From positions 1 to 11,557 of the forward strand of contig JBEKYH010000121.1 in NCBI GenBank assembly GCA_049511115.1: a stretch of DNA of 11,557 bases, in the 5' to 3' direction. A model generated the notes under the pieces. It was not told the origin of the DNA and ran no database searches. It saw only the letters and a list, made by a program, of their open reading frames with translations. This document shows, piece after piece, positions 6,120 to 11,557 of this stretch. A program made the translations under genes and the position numbers. The first letter of the stretch is position 1. Every line of letters starts with the position of its first letter. Source of the stretch: JBEKYH01 sp049511115 (GTDB lineage Bacteria; Planctomycetota; Phycisphaerae; Tepidisphaerales; Tepidisphaeraceae).

Positions 6120-7619
6120 ATGGAAAACAAGAAATGCCCCGTACTCACCACCGCCAATGGCGCCCCGATTGGCGTCCAGCAGGCCATCACGGCCGGTCCC
6201 CGGGGGCCGGTCCTGATGCAGGATGTCCACCTCATCGAACAGATGCAGCACTTCAATCGCGAGCGGATTCCCGAACGGCCCGTCCATGCCAAGGGGTCCG
6301 GCGCCTATGGCACGTTCACCGTCACTGCGGACATCACGCGCTATACAAAGGCAAAGTTGTTTGAAACGATCGGCAAGACGACGGAGACGTTCCTACGTTT
6401 CTCGACCGTGGCCGGCGAGCGTGGAGCTGCTGACGCCGAACGCGACGTTCGCGGCTTTGCGCTGAAGTTCTACACGGAGCAGGGAAACTGGGATCTGGTT
6501 GGCAACAACACGCCGGTCTTCTTTGTCCGCGATCCGTACAAATTCCAGATGTTCATTCACACGCAAAAGCGGCATCCCCAAACAAACCTTCGCGACATGG
6601 ACATGCAGTGGGACTTCTGGTCGCTGTGTCCCGAATCGCTCCACCAGGTCACCATCCTGTTCAGCGATCGCGGCATCCCCGCCAGCTACCGCCATTTGCA
6701 CGGGTTCGGCAGCCACACCTATTCGCTCGTCAACGCCAGGGGCGAACGCACCTGGTGCAAGTTCCACTTCAAATCCAAGCAGGGCATCCGGAACATGACC
6801 GATGAGGATTCGACGAAAACGATCGGACACGACCGCGAGAGTCATCAGCGCGACCTCTTCGACGCCATCGAACGGGGCGAGTATCCCCGTTGGCGTGTTT
6901 GCATCCAGGTCATGACGCAGGCGCAGGCCGACAGCTTCCGGTGGAACCCGTTCGATTTGACCAAAGTCTGGCCGCACAAGGAATTCCCGTTAATTGAAGT
7001 CGGTCAATTGGAACTCAACCGAAACCCGCAAAACTACTTTGCCGAAGTCGAGCAGGCCGCGTTCAAGCCGAGCGCCTTCGTCCCCGGAATCGGGCCCAGC
7101 CCGGACAAGATGCTCCAGGCACGGCTGGTCAGCTACGCCGATGCGCACCTGCATCGTTTAGGGGTGAATCACCATCAAGTGCCGGTCAACAAGCCGCGCT
7201 GCCCCGTGATGAACTATATTCGGGACGGCGCCCTCACTACCGGCGAGTCCGGCGCGCAACCAAACTACTGGCCCAACAGCCTGTCCAACACCCCGATGCC
7301 CGACGCATCATACGCCGACCCGGCATGGCAACTTGGACAGACGATCGCGGACCGTTTCGATTCGACGGTCGAACACGACGACTTCACGCAGCCGGGCAAC
7401 CTCTATCGGCTCTTCGACGATGGTCATCGCGACCGCTTGACAACACGAATTGCCTCCGGCCTCGGGCAGGCACGCCGAGAAGTGCAATTGCGCCAACTCT
7501 GCCACTTCTTCCGCGCCGACGCCGATTACGGACAGCGTGTTGCCGCAAAACTCGGCATCGATGTCAGTGAATTTCAAGGGGGCGGAACGTTGGAAGAAGT
7601 CTCCATTGGAGCGAGCTGA
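6120..7619 (+). CDS. katA: Haem catalase, monofunctional, small-subunit (clade 3-like)
   Basis: It converts 2 H2O2 to water and oxygen. The 499 residues match the small-subunit catalase class throughout. Distal haem residues are H56 (PVHAKGSGAYG) and N129 (VGNNTPVFF); the proximal haem ligand is Y339 (RLVSYADAHLHRLG). Other family blocks are FSTVAGERGAADAERD, the R-G-I-P-A-S-Y-R-H region (184-192), GFGSHTY, DLTKVWPHKEFPLIEVG, NRNPQNYFAEVEQ and VNHHQVPVN. No signal peptide is present, so it is cytoplasmic by sequence. ATG 6120 has AGGAG 6 bases upstream, and a small hairpin (GCGGC-AGAA-GCCGC, 6084-6097) precedes it. It follows the chimeric ORF by 55 bases and is presumably controlled by OxyR. 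Its first 72 codons are the source, or sister, of the N-terminus of the chimeric ORF. Confidence 0.97.
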   Translation: MENKKCPVLTTANGAPIGVQQAITAGPRGPVLMQDVHLIEQMQHFNRERIPERPVHAKGSGAYGTFTVTADITRYTKAKLFETIGKTTETFLRFSTVAGERGAADAERDVRGFALKFYTEQGNWDLVGNNTPVFFVRDPYKFQMFIHTQKRHPQTNLRDMDMQWDFWSLCPESLHQVTILFSDRGIPASYRHLHGFGSHTYSLVNARGERTWCKFHFKSKQGIRNMTDEDSTKTIGHDRESHQRDLFDAIERGEYPRWRVCIQVMTQAQADSFRWNPFDLTKVWPHKEFPLIEVGQLELNRNPQNYFAEVEQAAFKPSAFVPGIGPSPDKMLQARLVSYADAHLHRLGVNHHQVPVNKPRCPVMNYIRDGALTTGESGAQPNYWPNSLSNTPMPDASYADPAWQLGQTIADRFDSTVEHDDFTQPGNLYRLFDDGHRDRLTTRIASGLGQARREVQLRQLCHFFRADADYGQRVAAKLGIDVSEFQGGGTLEEVSIGAS

Positions 7620-7666
7620 TTGCCCGAAGCGGCTTTAACTTAGTCGCGGGAATTTCACGATTCAAT

Positions 7667-7695
7667 GGAATAACGCAACACGTTCGCGAGTCTGG
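7667..7695 (+). promoter_or_regulatory. ECF-type promoter upstream of tatA
   Basis: GGAATAA (7667-7673), exactly 16 bases, then GTCTGG (7690-7695). This is the same pattern as the two promoters of the sigma and cupredoxin genes, here on the opposite strand 4 kb away. Transcription would start near 7702, leaving a 27-base leader that includes the tatA Shine-Dalgarno (AAGGA). It suggests tatA belongs to the regulon of the local ECF sigma factor. Confidence 0.7.
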
Positions 7696-7728
7696 CTATT
7701 GTCGTTTTACACCAAAAGGACGTGTTTC

Positions 7729-8085
7729 ATGATGATTCCGCTTGCGAACATATTTGGCCCCGAGAACTGGCTTGTCATCGCGATTTTTGGACTTTTACTC
7801 TTCGGCAAGCGCCTTCCGGAAGTCGGCCGAAGCCTTGGAAAGGGGATCGTTGAATTCAAAAAGGGATTGGCGGGGATCGAAGAAGATGTGACTCAGCCCG
7901 GCCGGCAAGTTTCAATCGAACGCAAAGAGCACGCCGTCCTTGAATCACCATCGACAGCGTACAAGTTCGATCCGTACACGGGAGAGCCAGTACAAGAACG
8001 AGCCATTCCGCAAATTCAATTTGATGCGTACCTCGGAAGGCCGCTCACCGAGCAAGCCTTGGAGGCGACGTCTTTGGACGCATAA
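7729..8085 (+). CDS. tatA: Twin-arginine translocase subunit TatA/E with an extended tail
   Basis: A pore-forming component of the Tat system, which exports folded proteins. The 118 residues start at ATG 7729, with AAGGA 8 bases upstream (a second ATG follows at once). A short N-terminal membrane helix (residues 13-25, WLVIAIFGLLLFG) leads through the F-G-K-R-L-P hinge into the amphipathic helix (EVGRSLGKGIVEFKKGL, 31-47), the TatA signature. The tail after residue 52 is unusual: it holds two similar units 18 residues apart, K79-F-D-P-Y-T-G-E-P-V-Q-E and Q97-F-D-A-Y-L-G-R-P-L-T-E. No tatB or tatC is nearby. It lies 109 bases after the catalase, with its own ECF-type promoter in the gap. The phosphoesterase at 1014-1997 is a Tat substrate candidate in the same regulon; the catalase has no Tat signal. 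Confidence 0.92.
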   Translation: MMIPLANIFGPENWLVIAIFGLLLFGKRLPEVGRSLGKGIVEFKKGLAGIEEDVTQPGRQVSIERKEHAVLESPSTAYKFDPYTGEPVQERAIPQIQFDAYLGRPLTEQALEATSLDA

Positions 8086-8534
8086 GCAACAATGCAATCC
8101 CCAGTATTGGTTTTATGAAGGAATTCCGTTCCGTTTGGGTCCGCTAGCGATCCACTATCCACTGGTAGGGCATCGCGTATCTAATCGGATGTTTTCTGGG
8201 CTATCATCTGCTCCGATGGCCGATCCGTCGCGGCAGGCTGGGAATTTCACCACAACTTCTTTCCGACTTGTTGGGCTCGCCTATTCTGGGAGTGTTGGTG
8301 GGGGGCGGACCTCGCTGTTATCGTTCAGGCAAGACACTGGCCTGATTGCCGCGATAGGGCACATAGAACTGCGCCGAGAGGTCGCAGGTGAGTTTGGCCT
8401 GACGAGATATGTGTTTTTCCGCCGATAGCTTAGAAAAAGCCCGTGTTTCCAGTAGTTCTGCGTGAACCGCGCTGTTTGCAAGCCCTCGATACTGACCCGC
8501 GTTTTTCGCATGGAATCAAGGTAGTCACGGCTGC
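8086..8534. other. 449-base stretch without a supported gene
   Basis: The frames that are open here lack a Shine-Dalgarno, a recognisable motif or a sensible codon pattern. Base composition appears more even than in the neighbouring genes. I see no RNA gene or clear repeat. It may be the untranslated end of the tatA transcript plus decayed sequence. Confidence 0.5.
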
Positions 8535-8560
8535 AAAACGGAAGACTTCCGTTTTTCTTT
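8535..8560 (+). terminator. Rho-independent terminator, possibly bidirectional
   Basis: AAAACGGAAG, one base, CTTCCGTTTT (8535-8555) is a perfect 10-bp inverted repeat. On the plus strand it continues as TTCTTT, a good U-tract. On the minus strand the repeat itself supplies a run of U. It can end transcripts arriving from tatA and from the tRNA gene on the other strand, which ends 65 bases away. Confidence 0.75.
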
Positions 8561-8620
8561 GCCGCACTGCCTCACACAGCTAAGACATGCAACTATTGCG
8601 TTCGGCACGAATTACAACAG

Positions 8621-8694
8621 TGGGCGATACAGGGCTCGAACCTGTGACCTTACGGGTGTGATCCGTACGCTCTGGCCAACTGAGCTAATCGCCC
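8621..8694 (-). tRNA. tRNA-Val (anticodon CAC)
   Basis: The minus strand folds as a complete 74-base cloverleaf. The acceptor stem is GGGCGAT/ATCGCCC. The D arm is GCTC/GAGC. The anticodon stem TACGG/CCGTA closes the loop ATCACAC, in which CAC reads GUG (valine). The variable loop is AGGTC, and the T arm ACAGG/CCTGT carries TTCGAGC. The discriminator is A (8621). CCA is not encoded. Base 32 is A, a minor departure from the usual pyrimidine. Confidence 0.93.
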
Positions 8695-8753
8695 GGAGGA
8701 CAATGTTCCGACGATCTTAATCTATGACGCTGGCGAGGCGAAATCAATACCGG

Positions 8754-8759
8754 TATTAT
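8754..8759 (+). promoter_or_regulatory. Candidate -10 element of glk, implying a leaderless mRNA
   Basis: TATTAT (8754-8759) ends eight bases before ATG 8768. No purine-rich Shine-Dalgarno lies in the bases before the ATG. If TATTAT is the -10, transcription would begin at or within about two bases of the start codon. The -35 at 17 bases (TGGCGA) is weak, so this is tentative. Confidence 0.35.
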
Positions 8760-8767
8760 CCCGCGCC

Positions 8768-9754
8768 ATGATCCTAGCAGGCGATATCGGCGGCACGAAC
8801 AGCCGGTTGGCGGTGTTTGATTCCTTGCTTAACAAGGTCGAGGAGAAGGTCTTCAAAAACGCGGGGCGGGGGAGCCTGCAGGAGATCGTCGCGGAGTTTC
8901 GCGCGCCCTTCTCGCACCCCATCGACCGGGCGTGTTTCGCGGTGGCCGGGCCGGTGGCGGAGAGGAAAGTGACCCTCACCAATCTCTCGTGGCATCTGGA
9001 GGAAGACCAGCTTGCGGCGGAATTGAAGGTGCCGGTCGTGGGGTTGATTAATGACCTCATGGGTCACGCGGAAGGCATCGAAGTTCTTTCGCCGGACAAG
9101 CTCATTACCCTTTGGCCGGGACACGCGGTTCCCAGCGGGCAGCGAGCGGTGATCGCGGCGGGCACGGGGTTAGGCGAAGCCGGGTTGTTTTTTGACTCCA
9201 AGGCCAATCGATACCGCGCGTTTCCCTCGGAAGGGGGGCACGGCGATTTTTCGCCGACCAACGAAGAGGAAGACGCGCTGATGCACTTTCTGCGCGGGCG
9301 AGTTAAGCACGTGTATTGGGAAGCGGTGCTCTCGGGGCGGGGATTGCGCAATCTATATGACTTTTATTGCGAAAGCGGAAAGTTCGCCAAATCTGACGAA
9401 CTGCCGAATAAGCCGGAATACGGAAGCGCCGGTCCGGCGCCGGCGGATATTTCGGCGGCGGGGCTGGCGGGGGTGTCGCCCGTCGCGGTGGCGGCGCTGG
9501 AATTATTCGTGAGGCTGTATGGCGCGGAGGCGGGGAATCTGGCGCTGAAGATGCTTGCCACCGGGGGCGTTTATCTGGGTGGGGGAATCGCGCCGAGGAT
9601 CGCATCGAAGCTGACCAGCCCGCAATTCATGACGGCGTTTCAGACCAAGAGCATGGACAAGGTGCAAGCCCTCATGAAACAGATCCCGGTCCATATCATC
9701 AATTTTGAATTGTGTGGTCTGTACGGGGCGGCTAACTATGCCCGGCATATGTGA
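8768..9754 (+). CDS. glk: Glucokinase (Glk family, non-ROK)
   Basis: It phosphorylates glucose with ATP to glucose 6-phosphate in the cytoplasm. The 328 residues compare with about 321 in E. coli Glk. Motifs in order: G5-D-I-G-G-T (phosphate 1), V-A-G-P-V (59-63), L-I-N95-D96-L with the catalytic Asp, A-G-T-G-L-G-E (phosphate 2, 131-137), E155-G-G-H-G-D-F-S-P (glucose-binding region, H-V-D-F in E. coli), S-G-R-G-L (189-193) and G-G-V-Y-L-G-G-G-I (the adenosine region). ATG 8768 is the first codon giving the full N-terminal motif; no Shine-Dalgarno precedes it (see the -10 entry). It begins 74 bases from the divergent tRNA gene, and the phosphatase gene follows after 25 bases, perhaps in one transcript. 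Confidence 0.95.
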   Translation: MILAGDIGGTNSRLAVFDSLLNKVEEKVFKNAGRGSLQEIVAEFRAPFSHPIDRACFAVAGPVAERKVTLTNLSWHLEEDQLAAELKVPVVGLINDLMGHAEGIEVLSPDKLITLWPGHAVPSGQRAVIAAGTGLGEAGLFFDSKANRYRAFPSEGGHGDFSPTNEEEDALMHFLRGRVKHVYWEAVLSGRGLRNLYDFYCESGKFAKSDELPNKPEYGSAGPAPADISAAGLAGVSPVAVAALELFVRLYGAEAGNLALKMLATGGVYLGGGIAPRIASKLTSPQFMTAFQTKSMDKVQALMKQIPVHIINFELCGLYGAANYARHM

Positions 9755-9779
9755 GACAAACCGCTCTTAGGGGAAATCC

Positions 9780-10469
9780 ATGAAATTCGGCAAGTTTACA
9801 TCGCTTCTGCTGGTCGGTCTGGTGACGACGGGGGCCCTGGTTCATGCCGCGTTCATCAAGACGGAGGAGATTGATTTCAAGTCGATTCTGCCTGCGCCGC
9901 CGGCGGTGGATTCAGACACGACGAAGCAGGAGATCGAGCAGATTCTCCAGTTGCAGAACACGCGCACGCCGGCGGAAGTGGCGCGGGCGAAATCGGAAGC
10001 GAACTATACGGTGTGGGTTTTCGCGACGCCGCTGGGGAGCTGGTTCAAGGCCGACAACCTGCCGGTGACGGGGAAATTCCTGAATGAAATCCTCAGCGAG
10101 ACCGGGACGGTCACGACGCCGGCGAAGAATTTTTATGCGCGCAAGCGGCCGTTTTTGATTGACGCGCGGATCAAGCCGTGTTTTGACGTGGATGCTTCCT
10201 TTTCGTATCCCAGCGGCCACTCCGACGCGGCAACCGTCGAGGGATTGGTGCTGGCGAAGATGTTCCCCGACGACGAGGATGCGCTGATCGCCCGCTCCAA
10301 GCAGATCGGCGACGATCGCGTGCTGGCGGGGGTTCATTTTCCCAGCGACGTGGAAGCGGGCCGGACCCTTGGCAAGGCGATTTTTGAGAAAATGGAAGCG
10401 GCTCCCGATTTTGAGACCCAATTGCTGAATGCCCGTGATGAATGCCGAGCCCATCGGCCGGGGAATTAG
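9780..10469 (+). CDS. Secreted PAP2-family (class A-type) acid phosphatase
   Basis: A 229-residue vanadate-type phosphatase, likely periplasmic, expected to release phosphate from organic esters. Residues 1-23 are a signal peptide (MKFGKFTSLLLVGLVTTGAL, cut near V-H-A). The three-part PAP2 signature is complete: K116-x6-R123-P124, P144-S-G-H147 and R180-x5-H186-x3-D190. The Ser usual before the third-motif Arg is Asp179 here. The Y-P-S-G-H-S and G-V-H-F-P-S-D-V context matches PhoN/PhoC-like enzymes more than lipid phosphatases, and there are no membrane helices after the signal. GGGG lies 6 bases before ATG 9780. It is 25 bases after glk, so the two may be co-transcribed, but a functional link between them is only a suggestion. 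Confidence 0.92.
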   Translation: MKFGKFTSLLLVGLVTTGALVHAAFIKTEEIDFKSILPAPPAVDSDTTKQEIEQILQLQNTRTPAEVARAKSEANYTVWVFATPLGSWFKADNLPVTGKFLNEILSETGTVTTPAKNFYARKRPFLIDARIKPCFDVDASFSYPSGHSDAATVEGLVLAKMFPDDEDALIARSKQIGDDRVLAGVHFPSDVEAGRTLGKAIFEKMEAAPDFETQLLNARDECRAHRPGN

Positions 10470-10556
10470 CGACGTGATTGGGACGCAATTCCGCAGGTCC
10501 GGGGAGTTTTTGCGCGGGGATCATTGGAATCCAAAGGTCCAAAAAGGGGTTTACAA

Positions 10557-10581
10557 ACTTTACACTTTTTCAGTGTAAAGT
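10557..10581. repeat. Perfect inverted repeat, operator or hairpin
   Basis: ACTTTACACT, five bases (TTTTC), AGTGTAAAGT: ten perfect base pairs. No T-tract follows on either side, so it is a poor terminator. It looks more like a binding site. The half-site recurs as CTTTACAGT (10652-10660) and AGTGTAAAG (10676-10684), which face each other in the same orientation 15 bases apart. Confidence 0.6.
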
Positions 10582-10742
10582 GAACAAATGCTAACATATT
10601 TTATACGCCTAAGTGATTTCTAAAACGAAGGTTACGTATTCGACGGCGCGGCTTTACAGTTGGCGGCGACGAAGAAGTGTAAAGGGGGGCAGTGCATGGG
10701 GGGGGGGCGCCGGGTCCTTTGGCTCGACAAAGTTGCGGCCGA

Positions 10743-10808
10743 TTAAGTCTGCGTGATGGACTCGCGCAGGATCGCAACGGCCGCGTTGACTTCGCGCCCC
10801 CTGGCTCG
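10743..10808 (-). pseudogene. Possible 3' end of a lost gene next to repeat copy A
   Basis: On the minus strand a frame leaves repeat copy A and ends as G-R-E-V-N-A-A-V-A-I-L-R-E-S-I-T-Q-T-stop (stop 10745-10743). The residue pattern looks like a protein C-terminus, but the piece is only about 22 codons with no start of its own. I cannot name a family. It could be chance. Confidence 0.25.
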
Positions 10809-10899
10809 GCCCTCGACGGCCCGCGCTGTTATTGGCAGTGCCGGAAGCTAGCGGAAAGGGGGAAAACGTGAATATTATGAATGTCCCCTTTTCCTGCCC
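10809..10899. repeat. REP-like direct repeat, copy A
   Basis: 91 bases nearly identical to copy B at 10940-11031, one period of 131 bases away. It opens with GCCCTCGACGGCCCGCG, has GGAAAGGGGG in the middle and closes with ATGAATGTCCCCTTTTCC. The GGAAAGGGG and CCCCTTTTCC blocks can pair as a hairpin stem. The ATGAATGTCCCC core recurs a third time in the palindrome at 11278-11297. Confidence 0.85.
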
Positions 10900-10900
10900 T

Positions 10901-10939
10901 TCAGCCGTTGCCGCGATTGAGCACGTGATAGATAGCCCC
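10901..10939 (-). pseudogene. Relic of a RAYT (REP-associated tyrosine) transposase N-terminus
   Basis: Between the two repeats the minus strand encodes G-A-I-Y-H-V-L-N-R-G-N-G followed by a stop at 10903-10901. The G-A-I-Y-H-V-x-N-R-G block is the conserved start of IS200-like RAYT transposases, which mobilise REP repeats. Only 12 codons are left, flanked on both sides by the repeats, so the element is dead. The upstream frame runs back into repeat copy B without a convincing start. Confidence 0.6.
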
Positions 10940-11031
10940 GCCCTCGACGGCCCGCGCTGTTATTGGCAGTGCCGGACGCTAGCGGAAAGGGGGGAAAACT
11001 CCAATATTATGAATGTCCCCTTTTCCTGCCC
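10940..11031. repeat. REP-like direct repeat, copy B
   Basis: 92 bases matching copy A with one extra G in the central G-run and a few substitutions (for example CGTG versus CTCC before AATATT). Copies A and B flank the RAYT relic, the usual layout of a REP-transposase locus. Confidence 0.85.
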
Positions 11032-11262
11032 CGCTCTCCGTCGGCGGCGTGCTCGTCCCGGCGATCTGCCAGACCTTCAGCGTCGTCCCGTCGAATTGGA
11101 CGCGGTTCCAGGTCACCGTCGTGCTCCCGCCGGTGGGGTTGCCAGTCGAGCCGTAGAACTCACCGCCTCCACCGCCGACATAGCCGAACGCCGCTTGCGC
11201 GCTGGTCCCGGCGGAGACGTAATTACCCTCATCGACGCCATTAAACACCAAGCCCAGAGATT
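11032..11262 (-). pseudogene. Fragment resembling a secreted or surface protein
   Basis: The minus strand has an open frame of about 75 codons rich in Gly, Thr and Ser (VDEGNYVSAGTSAQAAFGYV, a G5 run, then TTVTWNRVQFDGTTLKVWQI). The alternation of V/T/W/F with G/T/S suggests beta-rich extracellular sequence. It has no RBS, a stop just upstream at the repeat border, and runs into repeat copy B at its end. I read it as a gene fragment trapped between repeats; the family is unknown and it may be chance. Confidence 0.35.
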
Positions 11263-11272
11263 ACTGGCGCGG

Positions 11273-11302
11273 AAAATGGGACATTCATGAATGTCCCCTT
11301 TT
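11273..11302. repeat. Palindrome related to the REP repeats (third copy of the core)
   Basis: GGGACATTCATGAATGTCCC (11278-11297) is a perfect 20-bp palindrome. It extends to AAAA and TTTT arms with one mismatch (T against C). Its right half shares ATGAATGTCCCCTTTT with copies A and B. A cruciform or RNA hairpin is possible, and the T-run would let it act as a terminator. Confidence 0.8.
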
Positions 11303-11557
11303 TCCTCGCCAGAGCGAACACCTTCCGCAGTTGTTCCTTCCACGACATCGCCTCAGCATCAGTCCCCGGCGCTCCCTGAGGGTGAGGGCCGATGCGACGG
11401 AGTTCCAGGGACAAGAGGGGCCTACATGAAACGTGAACAAGCGAAGCAGAGCGCCATATTCAGTGCCACTCCGGCCGCGCAGATGGAAATAACAAGAGTT
11501 GTCCGACCCTCCATTCCGGCGCGACGCCTTTGCAACAACGCGTATGGAACCAGCGCT
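11303..11557. other. Right-edge stretch without a supported gene
   Basis: No recognisable gene or RNA. A short minus-strand frame (11348-11241) reads MSWKEQLRKVFALA and then passes through the palindrome, which makes it doubtful as a gene. It may be part of the same decayed repeat zone. Confidence 0.4.

Larger units (their letters stand above)
10470..10808. other. Intergenic DNA with AT-rich core and poly-G tracts
   Basis: No supported gene. It contains the hairpin at 10557-10581 and further TTTACA/TGTAAA motifs (about 10550, 10652 and 10676). Runs of six and ten G lie at 10684-10689 and 10698-10707. A short minus-strand frame end is listed separately. The bases around 10580-10640 are clearly richer in A and T than the flanks. 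Confidence 0.5.

Noticed and set aside
6393..6977. Minus-strand ORF of 194 codons
   Set aside because: Shadow of the catalase, whose frame is certain.
7940..8428. Plus-strand ORF of 162 codons overlapping tatA and running beyond it
   Set aside because: Its first part is a shadow of tatA. The part after 8085 has no Shine-Dalgarno or recognisable motif.
9912..10454. Minus-strand ORF of 180 codons
   Set aside because: Shadow of the PAP2 phosphatase, which has a signal peptide and the complete three-part motif.
10557..10581. Terminator for the acid phosphatase gene
   Set aside because: The hairpin lacks a following T-tract, and its half-sites recur nearby, which fits a binding site better.
10613..10756. 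Small GTG-initiated ORF of 47 codons
   Set aside because: No RBS, passes through the poly-G tracts, and has no recognisable sequence.
10809..11031. CRISPR array
   Set aside because: There are only two units, far too long (91 bases), with no further regular copies and no cas gene nearby.
10832..11290. Plus-strand ORF of 152 codons across the repeats
   Set aside because: It reads through both direct repeats and the palindrome, giving the same peptide twice, and has no RBS. It is an artefact of repeat composition.

Overview
The window reads as a Gram-negative-type bacterial chromosome segment of moderately high GC. It carries single-layer stress operons, one tRNA gene with no encoded CCA, and a decayed REP/RAYT repeat zone at its right end. 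Repeats of this type and the gene flavours (TatA with an F-D-x-Y-x-G-x-P tail, Glk of the non-ROK type) fit Planctomycetota or a relative, but that assignment is a guess from recollection and not shown by any marker gene.

Left block (1-3923, minus strand). In transcription order it holds an ECF sigma factor, an overlapping membrane anti-sigma factor with a zinc-finger motif, a secreted type-1 copper protein, a Tat-exported calcineurin-like phosphoesterase, and a c-di-GMP phosphodiesterase (EAL) that runs off the left edge. Two identical ECF-type promoters (GGAATAA, 16 bases, GTCT) lie in this block, one before the sigma gene and one before the copper protein.

Middle block (4045-8085). oxyR (minus) diverges from a plus-strand catalase cluster: an unknown 110-residue protein, a chimeric 198-residue ORF, a full clade-3-like haem catalase, then tatA. 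A 15-bp OxyR-type box sits at the oxyR start codon, just upstream of the likely catalase-operon promoter. A third exact copy of the GGAATAA-N16-GTCT promoter lies before tatA. The left-hand sigma factor therefore probably also controls a Tat subunit, while a Tat substrate (the phosphoesterase) is in its own operon. The chimeric ORF begins as a catalase N-terminus and continues as the last part of an EAL domain.

Right block (8086-11557). About 450 bases without a convincing gene are followed by a terminator, a tRNA-Val(CAC) on the minus strand, glucokinase (perhaps leaderless), and a secreted PAP2/class A-type acid phosphatase. The last 1.1 kb has no intact gene. It holds a TTTACA/TGTAAA motif cluster with a perfect hairpin, two 91/92-bp direct repeats, a 12-codon relic of a RAYT transposase between them, a fragment resembling a surface or secreted protein, and a perfect 20-bp palindrome related to the repeats.

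The overall theme is oxidative and envelope redox stress: OxyR/catalase for peroxide, and an ECF-controlled set of exported copper and Tat-dependent proteins, with c-di-GMP turnover attached.
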